Shown piece by piece: positions 21,194 to 31,693 of a DNA stretch of 64,000 nt (position 1 is the stretch's first letter; every line of letters starts with the position of its first letter). The DNA lies in assembly GCA_012274445.1 (NCBI GenBank), contig JAAROD010000007.1, positions 186,001 to 250,000 on the forward strand, written 5' to 3'. The DNA is from Sclerotiophoma versabilis. Its lineage: Eukaryota; Ascomycota; Dothideomycetes; Pleosporales; Didymellaceae. Position numbers and translations under genes: made by a program. The notes below the pieces were generated by a model that saw only the letters and a list, made by a program, of their open reading frames with translations, was not told the origin of the DNA and did not search any database.

Positions 21194-21908
21194 GTTTGTG
21201 AGTGTCTTGCTGATGTTAACAAAAATCTGAAGTTTGTAGGAAAAGGCAATGTTATTGGAATAGGCTTTAGATGCAGTCTTGAAGCCGGCTATATAAGTCA
21301 TTGTCTATGACATCGAACTATGAGGTCAGCCGTTCGGTAACTCCGAATGCTGGACAGCTCGGCGTGCTGTAGGAAGAGGGACGCTGCGGGGGTGGTTCAA
21401 AAACAGCTGAAGATAGTCCAGTTCGGCTGCATTGATGCAGTCCTGCGCCCAGGACAGCTAGAGCGACGGCATGGTGTGTAGAGCAGCTGAAGCTCTGCCT
21501 ATGAGACGAGCAGACAGGCACCACTAGTACAGGTCCCAAGGTCAAACGGGACGGGTGCCCAAGTGCAGTTGCTTGGCAGCCAGGAACATCATGTAGCGAA
21601 GACGGTGGTGACAGTCGAAGCCTGGTCGTGCAAGATTAGTAACTCGAGGCTGGTGATGGATGATGCATTCCAGATCGGTGTATCGCGGGTGCATGCGTCA
21701 TCATTCTCGGCCGATCGCGGTAGAGCGGCGGGGCCCTTCTTTTTCTGCCCCGCGGTCGATTTCAGTCATTCATTGATTGGCGTGATTGGCAGCCGTCACC
21801 ATCATCCCAACTTTTTCCGTGCTTGGAGTCACTTGTGTTTCATATACAATTGTACATTTACCAGCGTATCCTCATACTCAGTGACTTGGAGTCACATTCT
21901 TGCCCATT
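21194..21908. promoter_or_regulatory. Divergent promoter region with paired reversed CCAAT boxes before his4
   Basis: This 715-bp interval lies between divergent genes. Two ATTGG (reversed CCAAT) pentamers at 21776-21780 and 21785-21789 sit about 120-130 bp before the his4 start, the usual position for the fungal CCAAT-binding complex. I looked for a Gcn4/CpcA palindrome (TGASTCA) expected for an amino-acid gene and did not find an exact one. Confidence 0.4.
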
Positions 21909-24594
21909 ATGGCTCCTGCGCTTCTTGCCGCAATTGACCCCGGCACATACACACAATCGACGAAGGGCCTCAACCCTCAGGCTCTGTCATATGTTGGCAA
22001 TATCTTCTCGCGCGTCGCAGACGGCACTGTCGACCAGGCACTCTCTCACCTGCAGCAGTCGGTAGGCCGATTTGCCAACTACCTTGGCGTCGCAAACGTT
22101 TCCTCGACAGACGACATCGTCTCCCTTCTCGATGCCGGCGCCGCAAAGGTCTTCGTCACTCGGGCGCAATTGGATGATCTGAAAGCGATGAAGATTGACC
22201 AAGACAGGCTAGTCTTGTGCCTTCCAGGAAACCGCCGCGAAGAAATCATTGAGGCCATTGCAGGCACACAAGTCGACATCTACGCTCACCAGGTGGAAGA
22301 CATTGACCTCCTTGAGGCATGGCTCAAGGAGTACGGCACAGACAGGCCCGAGGTCTTCGTCTCATTTGCGAAGCCAGAGCTTGACAACGTCCAGCGCATA
22401 GCAAAGCTCTCAGCCGTCCCCATCATCCCGGCCGAAAACCTTACAGTCGATACGCAGCAGGAGCCTTCGTCGATAAGTGTCGCGAAGCTTGTCATGGCCA
22501 ACGCGACCAGCGACCGACCGGACGGTCTTTTCACAACCCTCGTCACCGATGAGCGAGGCATTGCGCTTGGACTGGTATACAGCAGCGCGGAGAGCGTCGC
22601 AGAGAGCCTGAGAACAGGAAGGGGCGTGTACCAAAGTCGCAAGCGCGGTCTGTGGTACAAGGGCGAGAGCAGTGGAGATATTCAGGAACTTGTATCGTTG
22701 GCACTAGACTGCGACAACGACTGCTTGCAGTTTGTTGTGCGCCAGAGAGGACGAGGTTTCTGCCACTTGGCCACGCCCACCTGCTTTGGTCAATACACTG
22801 GTCTGTCAAAGCTTCAGAAGACTCTCCAGAGCCGCAAAGAATCTGCGCCCGAGGGCTCATACACGGCACGTTTATTCAACGACTCACACTTGTTGAGGGC
22901 AAAGATTCTCGAGGAGGCTACCGAGCTCTGCGATGCGACGACCAAAGAGCACGTTGCTTTCGAGGCGGCTGATCTCTTCTACTTCGCCATGACCAAGTGC
23001 ATAGCTGCTGGAGTATCGCTCGAAGATGTTGAGCGCAATTTGGATGCAAAGAGCATCAAGGTGAAGAGACGTCAAGGAGACGCAAAACCTGCATTTGCTG
23101 CACAGGCGGCCGCTGCAACCAACGGTACGAATGGTGCGAATGGCACGAAGCCCACAAAGGAGGAGGTTAAGGAGGCTGCCTCTGTACCAAAGAGCAAGGA
23201 CGACCCCGCTGGCATCAAAGACGGGCGCATTGCTATGAGGAGATACATCGCTGCGAACGAGACGCCTGAGACAATCGCTTCTGTCCTGCAACGACCTTCG
23301 CAACGATCAACCGATAAAATCCTTGACATTTGCCGACCCATTATCGAAGACGTCAAGAACAACGGTGACAAAGCACTGCTTGGATACACCCACAAATTCG
23401 AGAAGGCAACTTCGTTAACCTCCACCGTACTAAAGGCACCGTTTCCCAAGGAGCTCATGGAGTTGGCGCCGGAGACAGCTAAGGCTATCGACATATCGTT
23501 CGAGAACATCCGCAAGTTCCACGCTGCTCAGAAGGAGGACAAGCCGTTAAAGGTCGAGACCATGCCTGGTGTCGTGTGCTCACGCTTTGCAAGACCGATT
23601 GAGAGGGTTGGCCTATACGTGCCTGGTGGTACCGCCGTTCTGCCTTCTACGGCACTTATGTTGGGTGTGCCCGCCATGGTAGCTGGCTGCAAGACACTGG
23701 TTCTCGCTACGCCACCGCGATCGAACGGTAAGGTGACGCCGGAAGTCGTGTACGCCGCGCACAAGGTCGGTGCATCAGCCATCGTCCTTGCAGGCGGTGC
23801 ACAGGCTGTTGCAGCCATGGCATACGGTACTGAGAGCGTACCCAAGGTCGACAAGATCTTGGGCCCTGGTAATCAGTTTGTCACTGCAGCTAAGATGTTC
23901 GTTTCCAACGACACCAACGCTGGAGTCAGCATTGACATGCCTGCTGGACCTAGTGAGGTGTTGGTAGTCGCGGACAAGACCGCTGATCCAGCCTTTGTTG
24001 CTTCAGACCTCTTGAGTCAGGCTGAGCACGGTGTCGACTCTCAGGTCATCTTGATCGCAGTCGGACTGAACGAAGCCCAGCTGGGAGCGATTGAAAACGA
24101 GCTCCACAAGCAGGCTGTTGCCCTTCCTCGTGTTGACATTGTTCGCGGTTCTATCGAACACTCGATCACACTCGCAGTAGATGACATCCAAGAGGCTATG
24201 AGGTTGAGTAACGAGTATGCGCCAGAACATCTGATTCTCCAGGTTGAGGATGCAGAGAAGGTTGTTGATCTGGTTGAGAATGCCGGCAGTGTCTTCGTCG
24301 GCCATTGGACACCAGAGTCTGTTGGCGATTACAGCGCTGGCGTCAACCACTCTCTTCGTAAGTCAAACTGCAAGTCAAAACACCCGCTCAAGTACTGACA
24401 ACACTACAGCCACCTACGGATACGCAAAGCAGTACTCTGGAGTCAACCTTGGCTCTTACATCAAGCACATCACCAGCGCAAACCTCACAAAACAAGGTCT
24501 CGAAAATGTCGGTGCTGCGGTCATGGAGCTCGCACGTGTGGAAGAGCTTGAGGCTCATCGTCGTGCCGTCAGTTTGCGTCTGGGTGTAGCTTGA
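21909..24594 (+). CDS. his4: Trifunctional histidine biosynthesis protein (PRA-CH, PRA-PH, histidinol dehydrogenase)
   Basis: Exons 21909-24357 and 24410-24594 (52-nt intron near the 3' end) encode 877 residues, the expected size for fungal HIS4. An N-terminal region (~1-220) is followed by phosphoribosyl-AMP cyclohydrolase motifs (QSRKRGLWYKG, DCDNDCLQF, RGFCH; ~235-295), phosphoribosyl-ATP pyrophosphatase (KILEEATEL, FEAADLFYF; ~335-375), an Ala/Asn/Gly linker (~395-415), and histidinol dehydrogenase from ~435 to the end (YVPGGTAVLPS, GPGNQFVTAAK, MPAGPSEVLV). The zinc-binding QAEHG is present. Together these are steps 2, 3 and 9-10 of histidine synthesis. The start at MAPALLAAIDP is the first ATG with family-like sequence. 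Confidence 0.96.
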
Positions 24595-25265
24595 GTGAAT
24601 GCAATAATCAGCCTTCTTTTCAGTTCAATAATTTAGACATGCATCATGCATTCAGGTGGCGAAGTTTCTGGACTCATTGCCGGGGTTTCAGGTGTTTGTG
24701 CTTTCGTCATGTGGGGATGATAGGAAACGGCAGCAATCTAGGGAACCTGGAGTTGTGCATGGATACGGTACGATGTAGATACATTCTAACCTGTTTTAGG
24801 TGCGGCGGCCCTGCTGGGCCGAGGCTCCAGATGAATCAATCCTTCGACCAACACTACTGTCGCTGCTACACCTTAACGAATTTTATAGCACACGGCTTGA
24901 AGGACGTGCATGGCTTGCGATTCGAGTCAATCAAAGAATCTCTTCCCCGCAGTTGCTGTCTTCGACGTGTGTTGGGGAAATGCATAGAGATGTAAATGAA
25001 GTTGCTAATGATCTCCAGGATGTCGTTTCAAACTTCATGAAACAAATCCTCCCACCACTATCGACCCACACAAACAAACCCAGGGGATTCACCTTTCATA
25101 TAATATCTTGCTCTCCCTCTCTATACGTTCGTCATTCGGTCCTGCCCTTACCACTTGCCTCTACCCTACCTTCTCGGAAGCGTGCTTCCTGCCATTCATT
25201 TATTTGCCTGTACACTCTTTTGACAAGATCTAACTTCTATACCTTCTACCAAATCCAAACCCAAG
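24595..25265. promoter_or_regulatory. Upstream region of the xylanase gene
   Basis: This 671-bp interval separates his4 from the xylanase. I looked for the XlnR core GGCTAA on both strands and did not find it. One CCCCGC (CreA-type SYGGRG in reverse) occurs near 24954. The last ~200 bp are strongly CT-rich, as in many fungal leaders. No gene is recognised. Confidence 0.35.
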
Positions 25266-26774
25266 ATGCATATCCGCGGATCCTCCCTTTACTTCACCGT
25301 CGTTGGCCTAACTTCCACGACAGCCGTCCTCGCAGCCGTCCAGCCTTACGGACAGTGCGGTGGCCAGGGCTACACTGGCGAGACAACCTGTGGAGATGGC
25401 TGGGGCTGCAAGCAGTGGAACGACTACTACTCGCAGTGCGTTGAGGGCGCCAGCGACTCTGTACCTTCTGCCGCTCCCTCTGCTGCACCTATCCCAAGCA
25501 ACAACGCTAGTACTGCTCCTGTTCAGACTTCGGCTGCTCCCATTCCTACATCCGCTGCTCCTGTTCTGTCCGTCAACGCTACATCACCCATCGCTCTTCC
25601 CACCACATTTAAGACTCTGATTGCGTCCTCGAGTCCTGTCGCTGTCCCTGAAGATGTTTCCTCGGTTGTCGTTGTATCAACTAGTGTTGCCGCCCCGAGC
25701 GCCGCCCCCAGTGCTGGAGCTGGTAACAGCACCGGCACTTTCGCCAATGGCGAAGATTGCTCTGTTGATGCAGTCTTCAAGGCCAAAGGAAAGAAGTACA
25801 TTGGTGTAGCCACAGATCAGGGCCGTCTTAGTGCCGGCGACAACGCTGCGATCATCAAGGCAGACTTTGGCCAGGTCACACCTGAGAACAGGTATGTACC
25901 TCCCTTTCCAAAACATGAACGGTGTCGCTCACAACTAGCAGTATGAAGTGGGATGCCACAGAAAACACCGAGGGCACATTCACGCTCGCCGGCGCCGACT
26001 TCCTTGTTGACTGGGCCACTACCAACGACAAGCTCATCCGCGGCCACACTACCGTCTGGCACAGCCAGCTACCTACCTGGGTGTCTTCTATCACAGACAA
26101 GACCCAACTCGAGGATGTGATGAAGGCTCACATCAACAAGCTCATCGGCGGCTACGCGGGCAAAGTGTACGCATGGGTTAGTCTCTCTCTCTCGCCGTGC
26201 CCTATGTCCCAAATTGAAGACGCAAAAACTAAACCACACCTAGGACGTTGTCAACGAAATCTTCAACGAAGACGGCACATTCCGCAGCTCAGTCTTCTAC
26301 AACGTGCTCGGCGAAGGCTTCGTAAAGACGGCGTTTGAAACCGCCCGCGCCGCCGACCCGGCCGCAAAACTCTACATCAACGACTACAACCTCGACTCGG
26401 CCTCGTACGCAAAGACAAAAGCCATGGTGTCCAAGGTCCAGGAATGGGTTGCCGCTGGTGTGCCCATTGACGGCATTGGTTCGCAGTCCCACCTGGCGAA
26501 CAACTGGCCGATTGCAGACTACCCGGGCGCGCTGAAGGCGCTGTGCGCGGTGGTCGACGAGTGCGCGATTACCGAGCTGGATATCAAGGGCGCGGCTGCG
26601 AGCGATTACGAGACTGTCGTGGGTGCCTGTGCGGACGTTGCGAACTGCGTTGGTGTCACTGTGTGGGGAGTTCGCGACCCGGACAGCTGGAGGCCAGCAG
26701 GCACTCCTCTGCTGTTCGATGCTAGCTACCAAGCCAAGGAGGCGTACAATGGGCTATGCAAGACTCTTGCTTAG
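25266..26774 (+). CDS. Secreted endo-1,4-beta-xylanase, CBM1-GH10
   Basis: Three exons (25266-25891, 25942-26176, 26244-26774) encode 463 residues. A signal peptide (~1-22, ending VLAAV) is followed by a fungal CBM1 cellulose-binding module (~24-56: QPYGQCGGQGYTG, then four conserved cysteines and aromatic residues). A Ser/Ala/Pro/Thr-rich linker runs from about 60 to 155. The GH10 TIM barrel follows: RGHTTVWHSQLP, acid/base Glu in DVVNEIFNEDG just after the second splice, nucleophile Glu in ITELDIKGA, and C-terminal WGVRDPDSWRP. It hydrolyses xylan backbone outside the cell. All catalytic residues are present. The N-terminal position of the CBM is common in plant-associated Dothideomycetes. 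Confidence 0.96.
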
Positions 26775-27153
26775 CCGTGGAGAGGAGAGGAAAGGAGAGC
26801 CTTGATGGCGATATTTATTCCTTTTTTTCGGTTTGTGTTGTATATATTTTGGGGCCCCAATACTTGATAGTGTGTAGATTGGACTTGAAGAAGAATTGCA
26901 GACAGACTTTGTCTTGCACGTGCAGCTACTTGGACTCTATGCTTTGCTGATTTGTGAAAGTCCGGATACTTCGCCTTCCTTTTCTAACTGCTCGTCCTTT
27001 GCAATTGTGAAGTAGTCATTGAACAGAAATTAGTTTCAATACATTTTCATTGCACAAGGATTCTCAGATGAAGCTCACGGCAGTAGGCATACGGCAGATG
27101 TAATGGAGGGGTATAACAGTTTTGCTTTGAATTCATTTTAGGTCGTCGCTAAT
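26775..27153. other. Convergent 3' region, nothing seen
   Basis: This 379-bp tail-to-tail spacer lies between the xylanase and the aldehyde dehydrogenase. It is AT-rich with T tracts near 26818-26828 that would fit 3' processing signals. Confidence 0.45.
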
Positions 27154-28642
27154 CTAAGACTTGTACACGTGAATAACGTGAGGGTTGCAGTAGGCAAGCA
27201 GACCAGTCTTGCCCCACTCGCCACCAATACCAGACTCCTTGTGCCCACCAAAGGTGGCCTGGGGTGTGGGCTTCTCATACGAGTTGACGAAGACGGAGCC
27301 AGCTTCCAGCCTTCGCGCAATCTGTGAGGCCTTCTCTACATCCTTACCCCACACGCAGGCACCTAGACCAGTGTTTGTGTCGTTGGCGCGAGCAATGACT
27401 TCCTCGAGGTCGGACCATGGCTGGGTAGGCACAATGGGACCGAAAGGCTCCTCCTGAATGATGCGGGAGTCGTTGGGCGGGTTGTCAATGATGGTGGGCT
27501 GGATGAAGTAGCCCTTTGAGGCACTGACGTCAGGCTCGCCAACAGCGAACTTGTAACCCTTGGCCTTGCTGTCCTCGAAAAAGCCCTTGACGCGGTCGTA
27601 CTGCATCTTGTTCTGGACGGGGCCGAGGAGGTTGTCGCCATCGTCGGGGTTGCCGACCTTGACGTTCTTTGTGAAGTTGACCATCTCCTGGACGAACTCC
27701 TTGTAGATGGACTCGTGAATGTAGATGCGCTTTGTGGCAACGCAGACCTGGCCAGAATTCTGGAAGGCACCCATGACGACCTCAGGGGCGATCTTCTTGA
27801 TGTCGACGTCGGGGAGAATGATGGACGCGTCGTTGCCGCCGAGCTCGAGGGTGACACGCTTGAGGGTCTTTGCGGATGTCTCCATGACCTTCTTTCCTGT
27901 GGCGATGGAGCCGGTGAAGGAGATCTTCGCAATGTCGGGGTGCTTGCACATCTCTGCACCGAGCTCATTGTTACCGCCAACAACCTGGATGACACCAGGG
28001 GGGAAGATCTGCTGAGCAAGCTCGGCAAACTTCAAGGCAGTGTAGGGTGTGAATGGCGAGGGCTTGACGATGATGGTGTTTCCGGTCATAACCGCAGGTG
28101 CGACCTTGCCAACTGACAGGATCAGAGGGAAGTTCCACGGGCAGATGGCTGCGCATACACCGAGAGGTGAGTATTCTGTGTAGACTGTCTTCTCATCATC
28201 CTCGAAGCTCTCCGAGGGGACGTCGAGCGTTGTGTGGTAGCCGATGAAGCCAGCAACACCACCGACCTCCATAGCGGCAAACTTCCTCTATAGTTTTGTC
28301 AGTTCTATTCACACCTAACCTCAAAGGGACACTCACGGGCTTGCCGGACTCCTTGCAGAGCAGGGACACAAACTCATTCTCGTGCTGCTGGAAGAGGGCG
28401 ATCAGCTGTCCGAGAAGCTCCTTGCGCTTCTCGACTGGTGTAGCTTTCCACGAAGGGAAGGCCTTCTTTGCTGCAGCGACGGCATCGTTCAGGTCCTGGG
28501 TGCTGCCAATTGGGACATCCCACAGTTCCTGGCCAGTGGCAGGGTTGATACCATGGTGGATCTGGTCAGAGCCACGCTTCTCGCCATTGACGATGTTGTA
28601 GAACTTCTCGAAATCGAGAGTGGAAACCTTTCCGGGAGACAT
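27154..28642 (-). CDS. NAD(P)-dependent aldehyde dehydrogenase
   Basis: Exons 28642-28337 and 28287-27154 (49-nt intron GTGAGT...CTATAG) encode 479 residues, a full-length ALDH. Motifs: PWNFPLILSVGK (~145), VKPSPFTP, FTGSIATGKK, catalytic Glu in TLELGGNDA (~250), catalytic Cys in NSGQVCVATKR (~285), EEPFGPIVP (~385) and GGHKESGIGGEWG near the end. There is no targeting peptide, so it is probably cytosolic. Many fungal ALDHs of this type accept small or aromatic aldehydes; the substrate cannot be read from sequence. L-lactaldehyde from rhamnose catabolism is one conceivable substrate, but nothing here links them beyond distance of 24 kb. Confidence 0.93.
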
Positions 28643-29970
28643 GATTGTGGAGGGTGGTGTTTGTAGGGAGTTTAGGTAGAATTAACTGCTGAACCTGGGC
28701 TGGGCAGCGCTCACTACTTAAGCAAGCGCAATTCTGAAGTTGCCGCTCGACTCTGATCACCAACAGTCTCTACCTTACCCTCGGCAGTGCCACTGGCCCA
28801 TAGGCTGGCTTACGGAGCTTCGACAATTATGCTCTTGGCTTGTATCACAGCTAGCATCTACCCCACCTCAATGCCCCGCAGCAGTAAGAAGGCGGCCTAG
28901 CTCCACCACGCCGCACGGCGATGAGTGGATCGCGGGATCACGCTTTGTTTTAGCAGACGTGCTTTGGGATAAGGCTGACGAGAGCTTTGCGGTTCACTGC
29001 GCTTCGAGGCCGGTGCAGCGCGGACTTGATAGTGTTTAGGGCTGACTGGTTCGACTCGCTGATGCTCTCAAATGCCGACCAAAGCATCCGAGCACCAAGT
29101 TGACGTGAACCACTACGGTACTGATTGTACATCAGACACAATAAGACCGAATAAAACGCTGATCTTGGCAGATACCCTGCAGGCAGCTTGTTGCAGTGGA
29201 GCGACCCGCCTGTGTGCGTTGCCATTGTCTCTGCACACGTTGACTAGTATCGATCGAGTCGATGTCGGTCTAGGCGGCTCAAGAGCTCCATATCGGACGA
29301 ACTTCTTGACCGTATTTGTGAGGCCATGCAGGCATTGCACGTGGGCCGATGGATGTCGGACGCATGTGGTTTCAGTCGGAGTGAAGAAGTTGGCGTGAAC
29401 CTGGAAGATTGACATGTTAGCGTGCGCAGCTTTTCCGCTTGAACCCTCCGAGGGTCTGCCCACCACCCAAGATCTTCTCAAACATCAACACATTGGCCCC
29501 AAAGCGTGGAGCGATGCAACAGACGTGCAGCCAGCTCGCACTGACGATTATGCAGTTACATAAGAGATTGAGATTGAGGAAGGGTCTTGCTAAGCATCTG
29601 TATGGTTCAGGTGTCCGCATCGCCACAAGCACTGTTTTTCCATCATGACACGCGCTTATCTGGATTCAGGCGACCTGCAGCCATCAGGATCAGGCTTGTT
29701 TGAGCCTCAAGCTCGTTCCAGGTCCAGAGCCTTGCGGGAGGCCTGGAAAAGCGCGGCTGCGTATGCAAAACATGGGTGATTCGAGCTTCGACAGCACTTT
29801 CAATTCACCGCTTGAAGAGTAGTAAGTGAAGTTGATAGCACACAACATGCTCGTCGATCATTGCACAAGGACAAAACGCCAGCAAATGTCATCAGTGGCG
29901 ACGTCTCAGATTTTGTGTAAACAAGCACTTTTCCAGAGCTACCCTCCTACACCCAACGAACCTCAATATA
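28643..29970. other. 1.3-kb intergenic, no gene recognised
   Basis: The region lies between the aldehyde dehydrogenase start and the 3' end of the DUF4360 gene. Several open frames of 70-120 residues occur on both strands, but none shows family-like sequence or linked exons. A GGTTCGACTC string near 29047 resembles a tRNA B box, but no tRNA cloverleaf could be built around it. Confidence 0.45.
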
Positions 29971-30813
29971 CTAGCACTTCTTCCACTGGATATACAGATC
30001 CGAGCTCAACCTTCCGCTCTCCCTCGAGATACCAAGAACACCACTTTCCGGGCCAGCAAGTGGGGTGAGAGCCACGCTCGTATGGACATTGAACAGGGCA
30101 TCGCCGCTGCAAGGCGACCACACGGCAACAGCAACGTCCTCTTGTTTGTTGAATTTCGCCTTCGTGGGCCCGCTCAGAACTAGGGTACTCGAAGTCTGTG
30201 TCTGATCAGCAGATGCTCAATTCGATAACAGCAAGTTACAATATCAAGTTACGATACTAAGTCACAACACAAAGCCACCGTTCGTTACTGGCCAGATGAA
30301 GCAATCCAAGCAGAAGACAGCAAGCTCACCTGGTCCGTCAATCCGGAAAAATAATAAGTGCTCTTCACCGTGCCGGAGACTCCACTGTCTAGGTCGGCGA
30401 AGCCAGCGTATTCGGCGCTGTACACCGCGAAGCTATAGCCCGCGCTGTACTCCAGCTGCAGGTTAAGTTGGCAGAACTTGCGCGCGTCTGTGATTTGCGC
30501 CTTGGGGCCGACGGCGGCGATGAATTCTCTGCCGAAGTCTGGTGGTGTGTTAGTTGGCTCGTGTCAAGGATGGCTACCATGAAGATGAGGCGGGCTGGTG
30601 ATGGAAGGTAGGCCTTGATGTAGCGGAGTCGGTTCTCAACTCACGGATCGGTAGGATTTGGTTGTCGGTCCAGTTCACGTCGATGCTTCCTTGAGGACAG
30701 CCAGAGCCGCCGGAGACCACGTTTGTGATCTTGAACGAGGGAGGGGTGAGTACTGTCTGAGGAAGGCCGGAAGCTACGGTCGCCAGAGCTAGGGTGGGAA
30801 TTGCAAACTTCAT
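29971..30813 (-). CDS. Small secreted DUF4360 protein
   Basis: Three exons (30813-30645, 30538-30330, 30195-29971; introns 106 and 134 nt) encode 200 residues. The frame is so broken by introns that no long open frame marks the gene; it is recovered by splicing. A signal peptide (~1-16, MKFAIPTLALATVASG) precedes the DUF4360 pattern: GCPQGSIDVNW, FGREFIAAVGP across the first splice, RKFCQLNLQLEYSAGYSF, STYYFSGLTDQ, and the family ending LYIQWKKC. Cysteine pairs would fit disulphides in a secreted beta-rich protein. Function of DUF4360 is unknown; members are common in fungal secretomes. Confidence 0.87.
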
Positions 30814-31693
30814 ACCGGGAAACAGACGAAGAACCGCCTTGTGTGGGTTGTTTATCTGTACAGTAGGTCTGTAGAAATCTTCGGACAGTGGCCATTCTTA
30901 TATCATACTAGACATCACAGGCGCAGTGGTCCAGGATCAAGGTAGAGGACCCGCAGTAGATCCAGACCTGGAGGTTTGTGTAGCCCAATTTATGCGTACT
31001 ACCACCAGTTCTCTAGATGACTCTGATTGGTGTCATACTTTTCCGTCATCGCTAGAGGCAGCCATTGACCAGTCTCTTAGTCTCTATCGACCAAACAATT
31101 GGCTCGGAAACGTCTGCAAACCTGGTGACCATTCCCTCGACAACATACGAACTGCAGCCACGTACTTGGGGAACTCGCTTGGATTCGAATAACCGGATAG
31201 CGATGACAGGCCAGCCTCTGCGTCAGCCGGGTCGGTTGCTTCCAGAACGTTTGCGAAATACGGGGTAGACGATAGGAACCCCAGGTCTGGCAGATTCAGC
31301 AGGCCCAACGCAAAAACACAGTGCTCGGTGGAGGCGAATGTCGTATATTATAGATTGAAAGGCCTCAGTCGAGGACAGGAAGAGTTTGGTAGGCGGGTAA
31401 ATGTCGCTCGGCGGACGAGGTTCAGGGTTGTTGGAAGCCCTGAATCTTTTAGCGAATGCCATAGTTGCTGGATGATATCCGCGAACCTCATCGGGCAGGA
31501 GCGGAGGGCTCATATAGGTAACTATCACCACACGTGTGAGCTCACTCGCTGAGCTGGCACGTCGACTGCTGAGAAGGTCTGATGCAGGGACTTGTGCTAT
31601 CAAGTCATAATAGGCACATGTGAGACTCATCATCCGAGAGTGTTGAAAAGATTGGTGTGTTCAGATGCTATGTCCTACTTGTACAGCTATCAT
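30814..31693. other. Intergenic, no gene recognised
   Basis: This 880-bp region holds the DUF4360 promoter and the 3' flank of the ABC transporter. Open frames of 136 and 74 residues on the minus strand have no recognisable features. Confidence 0.4.

Noticed and set aside
29047..29057. tRNA B-box-like GGTTCGACTC
   Set aside because: No matching A box, acceptor stem or anticodon arm could be formed from the flanking sequence.
31223..31633. A 136-residue minus-strand open frame between the DUF4360 and ABC transporter genes
   Set aside because: No signal, motif or plausible exon partner; treated as chance.
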